Shown: piece by piece, positions 6,356 through 13,152 of the stretch
Layout of the letters: the number at the start of each line of letters is the position of its first letter
Numbering within the stretch: the first letter of the stretch is position 1
NCBI RefSeq assembly: GCF_028207065.1
Contig: NZ_JAQLFP010000041.1
Span: 1-13,229, forward strand
Length of the DNA stretch: 13,229 nt
DNA from: Collinsella aerofaciens
Lineage (GTDB): Bacteria; Actinomycetota; Coriobacteriia; Coriobacteriales; Coriobacteriaceae
Direction of reading: 5' to 3'
The notes under the pieces: model-generated
Database searches by the model: none
Seen by the model: the letters and a program-made list of their open reading frames with translations, nothing else
What the model was told of the DNA's origin: nothing
Position numbers and translations under genes: made by a program

Positions 6356-7998
6356 TGGCTCGGTTGGATAGGGGCCCGGTGTCGGGCACGGCGTGCGGCC
6401 CGGATATGCCGGCGATTGAGGTGCGGAGCCTGAGCTTTGCCTACCCCGGGGCTGATGCTGCGGTGCTCGAGGGGCTCGACTGGTCTGTTCCCCAAGGTGC
6501 ATTTGCGCTGCTTGTCGGTGGTACCGGGTCGGGTAAGTCAACGCTGCTCTCGCTGCTCAAGCCCGAGATTTCGCCGACGGGCGAATGCGCTGGCGAGCTG
6601 CGCGTGCTGGGCGAGAGCGTTGCCGACATGAACGTTCGGGCGTCCGCGGAGCGCGTGGGCTATGTGTTTCAGGACCCCGAGAACCAGATCGTGTGCGAGG
6701 CCGTGTGGCACGAGATGGCGTTTGGCCTGGAAAATCTGGGTATGTCGCGCGACGAGATGCGCCGTCGCGTAGCCGAGACCAGCTATTTCTTTGGGCTGGA
6801 GGATTGGCTCCACCGCGATACCGATACGCTTTCGGGCGGACGCAAGCAGCTGCTATCGTTGGCGGCCGTGCTGGCCTTGCGCCCGCGCGTGCTGCTGCTC
6901 GACGAGCCCACGTCCCAGCTCGATCCTGTTGCCGAGAAAAATTTTCTGCACGCGCTGTTTCGCGTGAACCGCGAGCTGGGTTGCACGGTTGTTGTGGCAA
7001 CGCACCAGCCGCGCCCGATGCTCGAATATGCGACGTGCGCGTATCGGATTGAGGGCGGCCGCGTGCGCGAGGTGGCCGACATTGCCTCCTTGGGGCATCG
7101 CGAAGAGCTGTTTTCTGGCGAGGTGCCAGGGTGGGGTGGCTCGCGGCGTGCAAAAAACGGAATTTTCAGCATCGCTGGTGACCAGCAGGGCTCTTTGGAC
7201 CCGCACGCGGACGTTGCGGGTGCAAAAAAGGGACCGAAAACAGACAAATCGGCTAAATTTGAGGCGCAAATCCTGCCGCAGGACGACTCGGGGGCGTCAT
7301 CGCGCGCCGGTGGATGCAGAATATTCCCAAAAATGTACGCTGGCTCGGCCACCACCTTGACAGGAAGCTGGTTTCGCTACGATCGGGCGTCCGGCTGGGT
7401 GCTGCGCGGACTCGATGTGGCGTTTTCGACTGGCGCGGTGCATGCGATTGTGGGCGGAAACGGCTGCGGCAAGTCGACGATGCTCTCGGTGCTGGCCAAA
7501 ACGGTCAAGTTGCAGCGTGGTCGCATGGTGCGTGGAGCGGCCTCGGCTGCGCTGCTGCCGCAGAACCCCAAGGCCCTGCTGGTTGCCGAGACAGTGCGCG
7601 ACGAGCTGATGGAATGGGCCTCGACCTGCGGATATGACGAGGACGCGGCCCAGGAGCGCGCGGCGCAGCTGGGATTGGACGGCCTGGATGCGCGCCATCC
7701 GTACGATCTTTCGGGCGGTCAGCGTCAGCTGCTCGCGTTGGCAAAGCTGCTGTTGATTGGTCCGGAGCTGTTGCTGCTCGACGAGCCCACGAAGGGGCTG
7801 GACCTGACGAGCCGCCGCATTATCGCCCGCGCTCTGTGCGAGCATGCGCAAGCCGGCGGCACCGTCATCATGGCCACGCACGACCTGGACTTCGCCGAGC
7901 AGGTTGCCGACGACGTTGCCATGATGTTCGACGGCGAAATTGCCTGCATGGAGCCGCCGGCCGACTTCTTTGCCGACAACGTGTTTTATAGGGCGTGA
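6355..7998 (+). CDS. ECF transporter fused double ATPase (EcfA-EcfA')
   Basis: A single 547-residue chain with two ABC ATPase domains, as in YkoD-type ECF systems, instead of separate EcfA1 and EcfA2. Domain 1: Walker A GGTGSGKST (55-63), Q-loop FQDPENQ (Gln106), signature LSGGRKQ (159-165), Walker B LLLDEP (180-185), His217. Domain 2: Walker A GGNGCGKST (367-375), Q-loop LPQNP (Gln403), LSGGQRQ (452-458), LLLLDEP (472-478), His509. All catalytic motifs are intact in both halves. The interdomain linker (about 255-335) is long, Lys/Gly/Asp-rich and more A+T-rich, and carries two slippery runs, A AAA AAC (7152-7158) and A AAA AAG (7224-7230), both in the phase required for -1 frameshifting. The start overlaps the ecfT stop by one base. 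The S component follows after 4 bases. Confidence 0.94.
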   Translation: MARLDRGPVSGTACGPDMPAIEVRSLSFAYPGADAAVLEGLDWSVPQGAFALLVGGTGSGKSTLLSLLKPEISPTGECAGELRVLGESVADMNVRASAERVGYVFQDPENQIVCEAVWHEMAFGLENLGMSRDEMRRRVAETSYFFGLEDWLHRDTDTLSGGRKQLLSLAAVLALRPRVLLLDEPTSQLDPVAEKNFLHALFRVNRELGCTVVVATHQPRPMLEYATCAYRIEGGRVREVADIASLGHREELFSGEVPGWGGSRRAKNGIFSIAGDQQGSLDPHADVAGAKKGPKTDKSAKFEAQILPQDDSGASSRAGGCRIFPKMYAGSATTLTGSWFRYDRASGWVLRGLDVAFSTGAVHAIVGGNGCGKSTMLSVLAKTVKLQRGRMVRGAASAALLPQNPKALLVAETVRDELMEWASTCGYDEDAAQERAAQLGLDGLDARHPYDLSGGQRQLLALAKLLLIGPELLLLDEPTKGLDLTSRRIIARALCEHAQAGGTVIMATHDLDFAEQVADDVAMMFDGEIACMEPPADFFADNVFYRA

Positions 7999-8002
7999 TG
8001 GG

Positions 8003-8716
8003 ATGACGGATTATCGCGTCGCGCGCCTGCTCGCAAAACTGGAGATCCCGCTGCTGCTGGCGGTGCCAGCCGTGATGGCTGCGGCGTTGCTGGCGGGCGT
8101 TGAGCAGGCGGCACTCGCCATGCTTGTCGTGGTGGCGTTGGTGCTTGCGCTGTTCTTTGCAGGCTACGAGGCGTCGCGACCGGGCCTGCGCCAGATTATG
8201 CCAACGCTGGTTCTGGCGGCGTTGGCCGCGGCGGGGCGCATTCTGTTTGGCCCCATTCCCGACTTTAAACCGGTGAGCGCCATCGCCATTATCGCGGGGG
8301 CGACGCTTGGTTGCCGCAATGGTTTTATGGTTGGCGCGCTGGCGGCGCTGACCAGCAATTTCTTTTTTGGACAGGGCATGTGGACGCCGTGGCAGATGTA
8401 TGCCTGGGGGCTCGTGGGATACGTTGGCGGTGCGCTGGCGCATGCCGGCGCTTTTGATCGCGCCGATGGCACCGTGCGTATGCCGGCGCTGTTGATCTAC
8501 GGCTTTGCTTCGGGTTTGCTGTACGGCGTTGTGATCAACGCGTATGACATCATTGGGTTTGTACAGCCGCTCACGTGGGCGGGTGCCATGGCGCGTCTTG
8601 CCACCGCCGTACCGTTCGATATCACGCACGGCCTTGCGACCTGCGTGTTTTTGGTCGCCCTGTACAAGCCTTGGTGTCGCCGCATCAACCGAGTCGTCGT
8701 GAAATACGGGCTGTAG
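8003..8716 (+). CDS. ECF transporter S (substrate-binding) component, substrate unknown
   Basis: A 237-residue integral membrane protein with about six hydrophobic segments (roughly 14-32, 35-54, 66-82, 91-113, 128-147, 160-180 and 197-214, some possibly merged). It carries the conserved stretches GPIPDFKPVSAIAIIAG and NFFFGQGMWTPWQMYAWGL, typical of one branch of ECF S proteins. The start ATG lies four bases after the ATPase stop, with only weak G-rich ribosome-binding sequence; translation is probably coupled. Position in an ecfT-ecfA operon supports a dedicated (group I) importer. I cannot assign the ligand: cobalamin precursors, thiamine precursors, folate or another cofactor remain possible, and no adjacent biosynthetic gene or riboswitch settles it. 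The folP-folK fusion 2 kb away is a separate unit. Confidence 0.82.
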   Translation: MTDYRVARLLAKLEIPLLLAVPAVMAAALLAGVEQAALAMLVVVALVLALFFAGYEASRPGLRQIMPTLVLAALAAAGRILFGPIPDFKPVSAIAIIAGATLGCRNGFMVGALAALTSNFFFGQGMWTPWQMYAWGLVGYVGGALAHAGAFDRADGTVRMPALLIYGFASGLLYGVVINAYDIIGFVQPLTWAGAMARLATAVPFDITHGLATCVFLVALYKPWCRRINRVVVKYGL

Positions 8717-8740
8717 GGCATTTCGCGTTCCCTCACGAAC

Positions 8741-8803
8741 TTGCGGTGGAATAGTTCTCGTTTTTGGCTATTTGCTGCCCAAACAGGAACTATTCCACCG
8801 CAA
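8741..8803. repeat. Perfect 17-bp-arm hairpin between convergent genes
   Basis: TTGCGGTGGAATAGTTC (8741-8757) and GAACTATTCCACCGCAA (8787-8803) are exact inverted repeats with a 29-base spacer, whose G/T-rich left part and C/A-rich right part can pair further. It lies between the S-component stop and the xth stop, where a bidirectional terminator would be expected, but no U tract follows on either strand. The A/T-containing, exact arms look more like a dispersed palindromic repeat. A smaller inverted pair, TGATCC (8827-8832) and GGATCA (8852-8857), lies beside it. Confidence 0.75.
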
Positions 8804-8864
8804 CTTATAGGGGGAGAGGGGTCACATGATCCGTTCTCCTCCGTCCCCAGGGGATCAGTTGGGG

Positions 8865-9683
8865 CTAGAGCTCTAGCGTGAGGGTGACGGGGCAGTGGTC
8901 GCTGCCGAAGATGTCGCCACGGATACCGGTGTCGCGAACGTTGGCGGCGATTGAATCACTTACCAGGAAGTAATCGATGCGCCAGCCTGCGTTGTTCTTG
9001 CGGGCATTAAAGCGGTAACTCCACCAGCTGTAGACGCCCTCGACGTCGGGGTTTGCCGTGCGCCAGGTATCGGTAAAGCCGGCGTCGAGTAGCTCGGTAA
9101 ACTTGCCGCGCTCTTCGTCCGAAAAGCCGGCGTTGCCGCGGTTGGATTTGGGGTTCTTAAGGTCGATCTCCTCGTGCGCCACGTTAAAGTCGCCGCAGGT
9201 TACGACGGGCTTGCCGGTCTCGCGTTCAAGCGCGCTCAAAAAGTCGCGATAGGCATCGTCCCAAGCCATGCGTACATCGATGCGCGCGAGCTCATTTTGG
9301 GCGTTAGGCGTGTAGACATCCACAAACCAAAACTTGTCGAACTCGAGCGCGCAGATGCGGCCCTCGGTTGCGGCCTGGGCAACGAGCTCGGCAGCCTCGC
9401 CTTCGTCGGCGTAGGGTAGCAGTGCGTCGGCGTGCAGCACGCGCAGCGGTTTCTGGCGGCTAAAGACCGCAGTGCCCGAATAGCCTTTACGCTCGGCGTA
9501 GCTCCAGGTTTGGTGATAGCCGGGCAGGTCAATATCGACCTGGCCCTCCTGCAGCTTGGTCTCTTGCAGCGCCAAGATATCGACGTCGAGTTCTTGCGCG
9601 ATCTGGATAAAGCTCGGGTCCTTTTTGAGCACGGCGCGCAGGCCGTTGACGTTCCACGAGGCGAAAGTGTAAGTCTGAGGCAT
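8865..9683 (-). CDS. xth: Exodeoxyribonuclease III (AP endonuclease)
   Basis: ExoIII/ExoA family Mg-dependent enzyme that cleaves 5' of abasic sites and trims 3' ends in base-excision repair. It has 272 residues, normal length. Motifs in order: WNVNGLRA (Asn11), LALQETKLQ (Glu41, metal ligand), YSGTAVFSR, VDVYTPNAQ (Tyr124), GDFNVAH (Asp165, Asn167), GWRIDYFLVS (233-242) and SDHCPV (Asp262-His263 at the C-terminus). All active-site residues are present. The start at 9683 is preceded by GAAAGGA with four-base spacing. The stop codon lies at the edge of a 12-bp palindrome CTAGAGCTCTAG (8865-8876), probably fortuitous. It diverges from the Sir2 gene across 135 bases and converges on the ECF operon. 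Confidence 0.96.
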   Translation of the reverse strand: MPQTYTFASWNVNGLRAVLKKDPSFIQIAQELDVDILALQETKLQEGQVDIDLPGYHQTWSYAERKGYSGTAVFSRQKPLRVLHADALLPYADEGEAAELVAQAATEGRICALEFDKFWFVDVYTPNAQNELARIDVRMAWDDAYRDFLSALERETGKPVVTCGDFNVAHEEIDLKNPKSNRGNAGFSDEERGKFTELLDAGFTDTWRTANPDVEGVYSWWSYRFNARKNNAGWRIDYFLVSDSIAANVRDTGIRGDIFGSDHCPVTLTLEL

Positions 9684-9818
9684 GGTGTCCTTTCGACGGG
9701 GTTGGCAGGCTTAAGATTAGCGCAACAGGGGCGGGGTGGGCTCCGCGCATGCTGACTTAAAGGTCGCATGCTGGGACATCGCCCGACGCCGCCCGATCAA
9801 CAAGGACGGAGGGCTCAT

Positions 9819-10571
9819 ATGACGCAGGCAATATCGGACCCCAGGCAGGCGTCCGCCGCGCTGGCGGATCTGTTTGACACCCACAAGCGCGTGGTGTTCT
9901 TTGGTGGCGCTGGTGTTTCCACGGCAAGCGGCATTCCCGATTTTCGCAGCGTTGACGGCCTGTATCACCAGCAGTTTGCCTACCCGCCCGAGACCATGCT
10001 CTCGCACAGCTTTTACGAGACGCATCCGGCGGAGTTCTTCGACTTTTACCGCACCAAGATGATCGCGCTTAACGCTAAGCCCAACCGCTGTCACACCAAG
10101 CTCGCCGAGCTGGAGCGAGCTGGCAAGCTCGATGTCGTGGTGACGCAAAACATCGACGGCTTGCATCAGATGGCGGGCTCGCAGCGCGTGTTTGAGTTGC
10201 ACGGATCGGTCCATCGCAACATTTGCCAGTCGTGCGGAGCGGTCTATAGCGCCGAGTGGATTTGCTCGCGCGAGCACGAGGACGCCGCGGGCGTGCCCGT
10301 GTGCCCCGCGTGCGGTGGTCGCATCAAGCCCGATGTGGTGCTCTACGAAGAACCGCTCGACGAGCATGTGTTGACCGGTGCCGTTGCCGCCATCGCCGCG
10401 GCCGATGCCCTCATTGTAGGCGGGACCTCGCTCGTGGTGTATCCGGCGGCGGGCCTTACACGCTACTTTACCGGCGATACGCTGGCCATTTGCAATCTTG
10501 CCCCCACCGATCAGGATGCAAATGCCGACCTGCTGATTTCTTGCGACATCGCGGCCGCGTTTGCGTTCTAG
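9819..10571 (+). CDS. cobB: NAD-dependent protein deacylase, Sir2 family
   Basis: Cytosolic sirtuin of 250 residues that uses NAD to remove acyl groups from lysines, giving nicotinamide and O-acyl-ADP-ribose. Motifs: GGAGVSTASGIPDFR (29-43), TQNIDGLH (109-116), catalytic His128 in ELHGS, the zinc-binding pairs CQSC (136/139) and CPAC (162/165), GTSLVVYPA (202-210) and the late CNLAPT (225-230). The set is complete, so an active enzyme is expected; which acyl group is preferred cannot be read. The start at 9819 has GGAGG six bases upstream; an in-frame ATG at 9768 lacks one. A direct repeat CGCATGCTG (9746-9754 and 9765-9773) precedes it. It is followed by a strong hairpin separating it from folP. 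The symbol is by family; npdA or srtN are used in other genomes. Confidence 0.95.
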   Translation: MTQAISDPRQASAALADLFDTHKRVVFFGGAGVSTASGIPDFRSVDGLYHQQFAYPPETMLSHSFYETHPAEFFDFYRTKMIALNAKPNRCHTKLAELERAGKLDVVVTQNIDGLHQMAGSQRVFELHGSVHRNICQSCGAVYSAEWICSREHEDAAGVPVCPACGGRIKPDVVLYEEPLDEHVLTGAVAAIAAADALIVGGTSLVVYPAAGLTRYFTGDTLAICNLAPTDQDANADLLISCDIAAAFAF

Positions 10572-10591
10572 CCCGCGTGCGCGGATACAAT
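10561..10591 (+). promoter_or_regulatory. Candidate promoter of the folP-folK operon
   Basis: TTGCGT (10561-10566, inside the end of the Sir2 gene) and TACAAT (10586-10591) are 19 bases apart, which is long. The -10 match is good (5 of 6), the -35 moderate. The transcript would start near 10598 and run through the hairpin at 10614-10646. Confidence 0.3.
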
Positions 10592-10613
10592 AGAAAGACT
10601 GATTGCAAAGCGA

Positions 10614-10653
10614 CCACGCCGCCAGCGCCCGAGCGCGGCGGCGTGGGCATTTT
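10614..10653 (+). terminator. Strong GC hairpin with T tract before folP (terminator or attenuator)
   Basis: CCACGCCGCC (10614-10623) pairs perfectly with GGCGGCGTGG (10637-10646). The stem continues as GCGC (10625-10628) with GCGC (10633-10636) after a one-base bulge, closing on a CCGA loop. It is followed by GCATTTT, and the folP ribosome binding site AGGAGG starts at 10654. It could terminate the Sir2 transcript or act as an attenuator in the folP leader; the sequence does not show an alternative antiterminator. Confidence 0.65.
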
Positions 10654-10659
10654 AGGAGG
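10654..10659 (+). promoter_or_regulatory. Ribosome binding site deciding the folP start
   Basis: A perfect AGGAGG is directly followed by ATGTTCATG. It abuts the ATG at 10660 and stands six bases from the ATG at 10666, so 10666 is the likely start. The same arrangement occurs at pth. Confidence 0.7.
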
Positions 10660-10665
10660 ATGTTC

Positions 10666-12396
10666 ATGGCGAACGACAGCAAGACATGGCGGTGCGGAAA
10701 GTACGAGCTCAGCTTTGACCGTCCGCGCATCATGGGCGTCCTCAACGTGACGCCCGATTCGTTTAGCGACGGCGGGGAGCACTTCGACCCGGATGCCGCC
10801 ATCGAGTACGGCCTGGCGATGCTCGACGCCGGCGCCGACATCATCGACGTGGGCGGCGAGTCCACGCGCCCCGGATTTACCCCGGTCAATCCCGATGAGG
10901 AGGCTCGCCGCGTGCTGCCCGTGGTGCGCGCGCTGGCCAAAGAGGGCGCCATCGTCTCGATCGACACGCGCCACGTGGCGGTTGCTAAGGCGGCCGTGCG
11001 CTGCGGCGCCTCGATCGTCAACGACGTGACCGGCTTCACCGACCCCAAGATGGTCGAGTTTGTTAAGACGAGCACCTGCGGCGTCATCGTGATGCATGCC
11101 GGCGAGGTCGCCGCGCCTACCCGCACGCACGCAACGGTACAGCTCGATACCTCGGCGGCGGCGTTTGTTGCCGAGAAGGCGCGCGAGGCGGCTGCCGAGG
11201 CCGCGCGTGAGGCTGAGAAGCCGGCTCGCCGCCGTCGCGGCAAGTTACTGGGCGAGCCTAAGCCGGAGGCCAAGCTTCCGGGCGGCGTGGTGCAGCCCTC
11301 GTTGCCGTTTGGCGATCCGGAGCCCGCGACCGAGCCTGCAAGCGAGCAGGAGACGCCGGCCGCCGAGCAGGCTGCTGCCGCCGAGACCGTCGCGCCCGCG
11401 CCCGAGGCCACCGAGGCCGCATCGGAGTCCAATGACCGCCTGGCCGCCATGATGCGCCGCAGCGCCCGCCGCGAGGAGGCCTACGTGCCCACCTCGCAGC
11501 TCCGCCGCTTCACCCTGCCCGATTCGGCGCCCATCATGCGCCGCGTCATGGGCTTTCTGTCCGACCAGGCCCGCGCGCTCATCCACGCCGGCGTGTCGCG
11601 CGACCGCATCTGCATCGATCCTGGCCCGGGCTTTGGTAAGTCGGCTAACGAGGACATCGTCATCCAGCGCGAGACTGCCAAGATGGCGTCACTGGGCTAT
11701 CCGCTCATGTGCGCTGTATCGCGCAAGCGCTTTGTGGGCGCCGTCTCGGGCGTGACCGAGGCCGCCGAGCGCGATGCCGCTACGTTTGGCGTGTGCCTGG
11801 GCGCCATCCAGGCCGGCGCCAACATCGTGCGCGTGCACGACGCCGCGGGCTTTGCGCAGTTCCTGAACGGCTACTGGGCGGTTGCCAAGCCGCAGCCGCG
11901 CCGCGCGTTTGTGGCCGTGGGATCCAACTTGGGGCATCGCTGCGACAACATCCGCGCCGCACGCGACATGATCGCCGAGATTCCACTTACCTGCGTGTCC
12001 AACTCCTCCAAGATCTACGAGAGCGAGCCGGCCTACGAGACGCGCCAGGACGCGTTTGCCAACGCCGTCATCGAGATCAAGACCGAGTTGGCGCCGCTGG
12101 TGCTGCTCGACGAGCTCATGAAGATCGAGGCCGAGCTGGGCCGCGACCGCTCCAAAAAGGCCAAGGCCAACGGTCCGCGCACCATCGACCTGGACCTGCT
12201 GTGGATGGACGGCGAGACCCACGGCGGCAAAAAGCTGCGCCTGCCGCATCCGCTGATCGGCGAGCGCGACTTTGTGCTGGTGCCGCTCGAGGATCTGATG
12301 CACGACCCGGCGCGGTTCTTCCGCTACAACGGCGTCGAGGTCAAGGAGCCCGAGGATCGCGTGGGCCATATCGTGGGTGAATTGGGGCGTATGTAG
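10666..12396 (+). CDS. folP-folK: Dihydropteroate synthase / HPPK fusion
   Basis: A 576-residue bifunctional folate enzyme. FolK pyrophosphorylates 6-hydroxymethyl-dihydropterin and FolP condenses it with p-aminobenzoate. FolP part: NVTPDSFSDGG (27-37), IDVGGESTRPG (60-70), SIDTRH (98-103), NDVTG (119-123), MH (143-144), DPGPGFGKS (318-326), SRKRFVG (352-358) and RVHDAAG (389-395). FolK part from about 414: AFVAVGSNLG, YESEPA, GPRTIDLDLL (503-512) and LPHPLIGERDFVLVPL (526-541). Odd feature: about 140 residues (147-288) of Ala/Glu/Pro-rich and Arg-rich sequence are inserted inside the TIM barrel, between the MH motif and the helix before DPGPGFGKS, where ordinary DHPS has some 10-15 residues. 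The surrounding motifs are intact, so the enzyme is probably functional. Start 10666 is set by AGGAGG. No folE or folB is in the window. The next gene starts directly after its stop. Confidence 0.95.
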   Translation: MANDSKTWRCGKYELSFDRPRIMGVLNVTPDSFSDGGEHFDPDAAIEYGLAMLDAGADIIDVGGESTRPGFTPVNPDEEARRVLPVVRALAKEGAIVSIDTRHVAVAKAAVRCGASIVNDVTGFTDPKMVEFVKTSTCGVIVMHAGEVAAPTRTHATVQLDTSAAAFVAEKAREAAAEAAREAEKPARRRRGKLLGEPKPEAKLPGGVVQPSLPFGDPEPATEPASEQETPAAEQAAAAETVAPAPEATEAASESNDRLAAMMRRSARREEAYVPTSQLRRFTLPDSAPIMRRVMGFLSDQARALIHAGVSRDRICIDPGPGFGKSANEDIVIQRETAKMASLGYPLMCAVSRKRFVGAVSGVTEAAERDAATFGVCLGAIQAGANIVRVHDAAGFAQFLNGYWAVAKPQPRRAFVAVGSNLGHRCDNIRAARDMIAEIPLTCVSNSSKIYESEPAYETRQDAFANAVIEIKTELAPLVLLDELMKIEAELGRDRSKKAKANGPRTIDLDLLWMDGETHGGKKLRLPHPLIGERDFVLVPLEDLMHDPARFFRYNGVEVKEPEDRVGHIVGELGRM

Positions 12397-13098
12397 ATGA
12401 TCGAGATGAACGCTGTAGTCGCTGCCACTGAGCTCGACGCGGCGCGTGACGCGGGTCGCGAGGGCGTGTCCGCGGGCTGGTGCGCGTGGAGCGTGGGCGA
12501 TGCTTCGCTGACGTTTTCGCTGGTCGTGCGTCCGGATGTGAACATGCATGCCTTCCACGGCCTGCCGTTTGTGGCCGCGATGGGCATGATGGACGCGCTC
12601 GTGGGCACGGCTTCGACGCCGGGGTTGGGCCTTGCCGGCAAGGTGGGCATTGAGTGGCCGAGCAATATCGTGTGCGGTGCGCCTGCGTTTGAGACGTCGC
12701 TCGCGCGTGTTGCCGTGAACGGCGGTGCCGGTGCTGCGGGCATGTTTGCCGCGGTGACGGTTGATATTGAACGTGCGGCGCTGGGCGAGCTTGGGGTGGA
12801 TATGGCCGACGAGGTGCTGGTCGAGGCATTGGCCACCGCCGTGCTGACCCGCGTGGACACCTGGGCGGTTGCCGCCAACACACCACAGGGCGCTGCCGGC
12901 CCGCTGGCTCCGGTGCTGGGTGAGTACTTCGATATGGTGCCGCTGCTGGGTCGTCAGGTTGCGGCGGTGTCGCCCAACGGTTTGCCGCTTGCGGTCGGTG
13001 TGTTTGCGGGCCTGGACATCTGGGGCCGCGCGACCATCAAGACCAATGCCGGCGAGCAGGAGTTTCCGCCCGAGGCCGTACGGATTCGCGGACTGTAA
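12397..13098 (+). CDS. Degenerate biotin-protein ligase (BirA/LplA-fold) homologue
   Basis: A 233-residue protein with recognisable but eroded BPL architecture. SLTFSLVVRP (37-46) matches the family stretch after the biotin-binding loop, and IEWPSNIV (85-92) aligns with the family motif KWPNDV. Residues about 176-233 (LLGRQVAAV, then AGLDIWGRATIKT and EAVRIRGL) match the SH3-like BPL C-terminal domain. The GRGRxGRxW adenylate/biotin loop is absent, WPND has become WPSN, and the lysine of the following KxxGIL motif is missing. No N-terminal HTH is present. It therefore probably does not biotinylate proteins and may have a regulatory or structural role. The start codon follows the folP-folK stop directly (TAGATG), so it is co-transcribed; a second ATG at 12406 is possible. 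G+C-rich like its neighbours, not recently acquired. Confidence 0.65.
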   Translation: MIEMNAVVAATELDAARDAGREGVSAGWCAWSVGDASLTFSLVVRPDVNMHAFHGLPFVAAMGMMDALVGTASTPGLGLAGKVGIEWPSNIVCGAPAFETSLARVAVNGGAGAAGMFAAVTVDIERAALGELGVDMADEVLVEALATAVLTRVDTWAVAANTPQGAAGPLAPVLGEYFDMVPLLGRQVAAVSPNGLPLAVGVFAGLDIWGRATIKTNAGEQEFPPEAVRIRGL

Positions 13099-13152
13099 CG
13101 CGAGGCGCCCGCGCTCAAAGATAGCGATGACAACAAGACCCTCCTCGGCTGT

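Noticed and set aside
8865..8876. Perfect 12-bp palindrome CTAGAGCTCTAG at the xth stop codon
   Set aside because: It consists of the stop codon and Glu-Leu codons of the conserved C-terminus; no spacing or second copy suggests a binding site.
9717..11450. 577-codon minus-strand open frame opposite Sir2 and folP
   Set aside because: It covers two well-supported genes on the other strand, is low-complexity Ala/Ser/Arg sequence, and has no recognisable domain.
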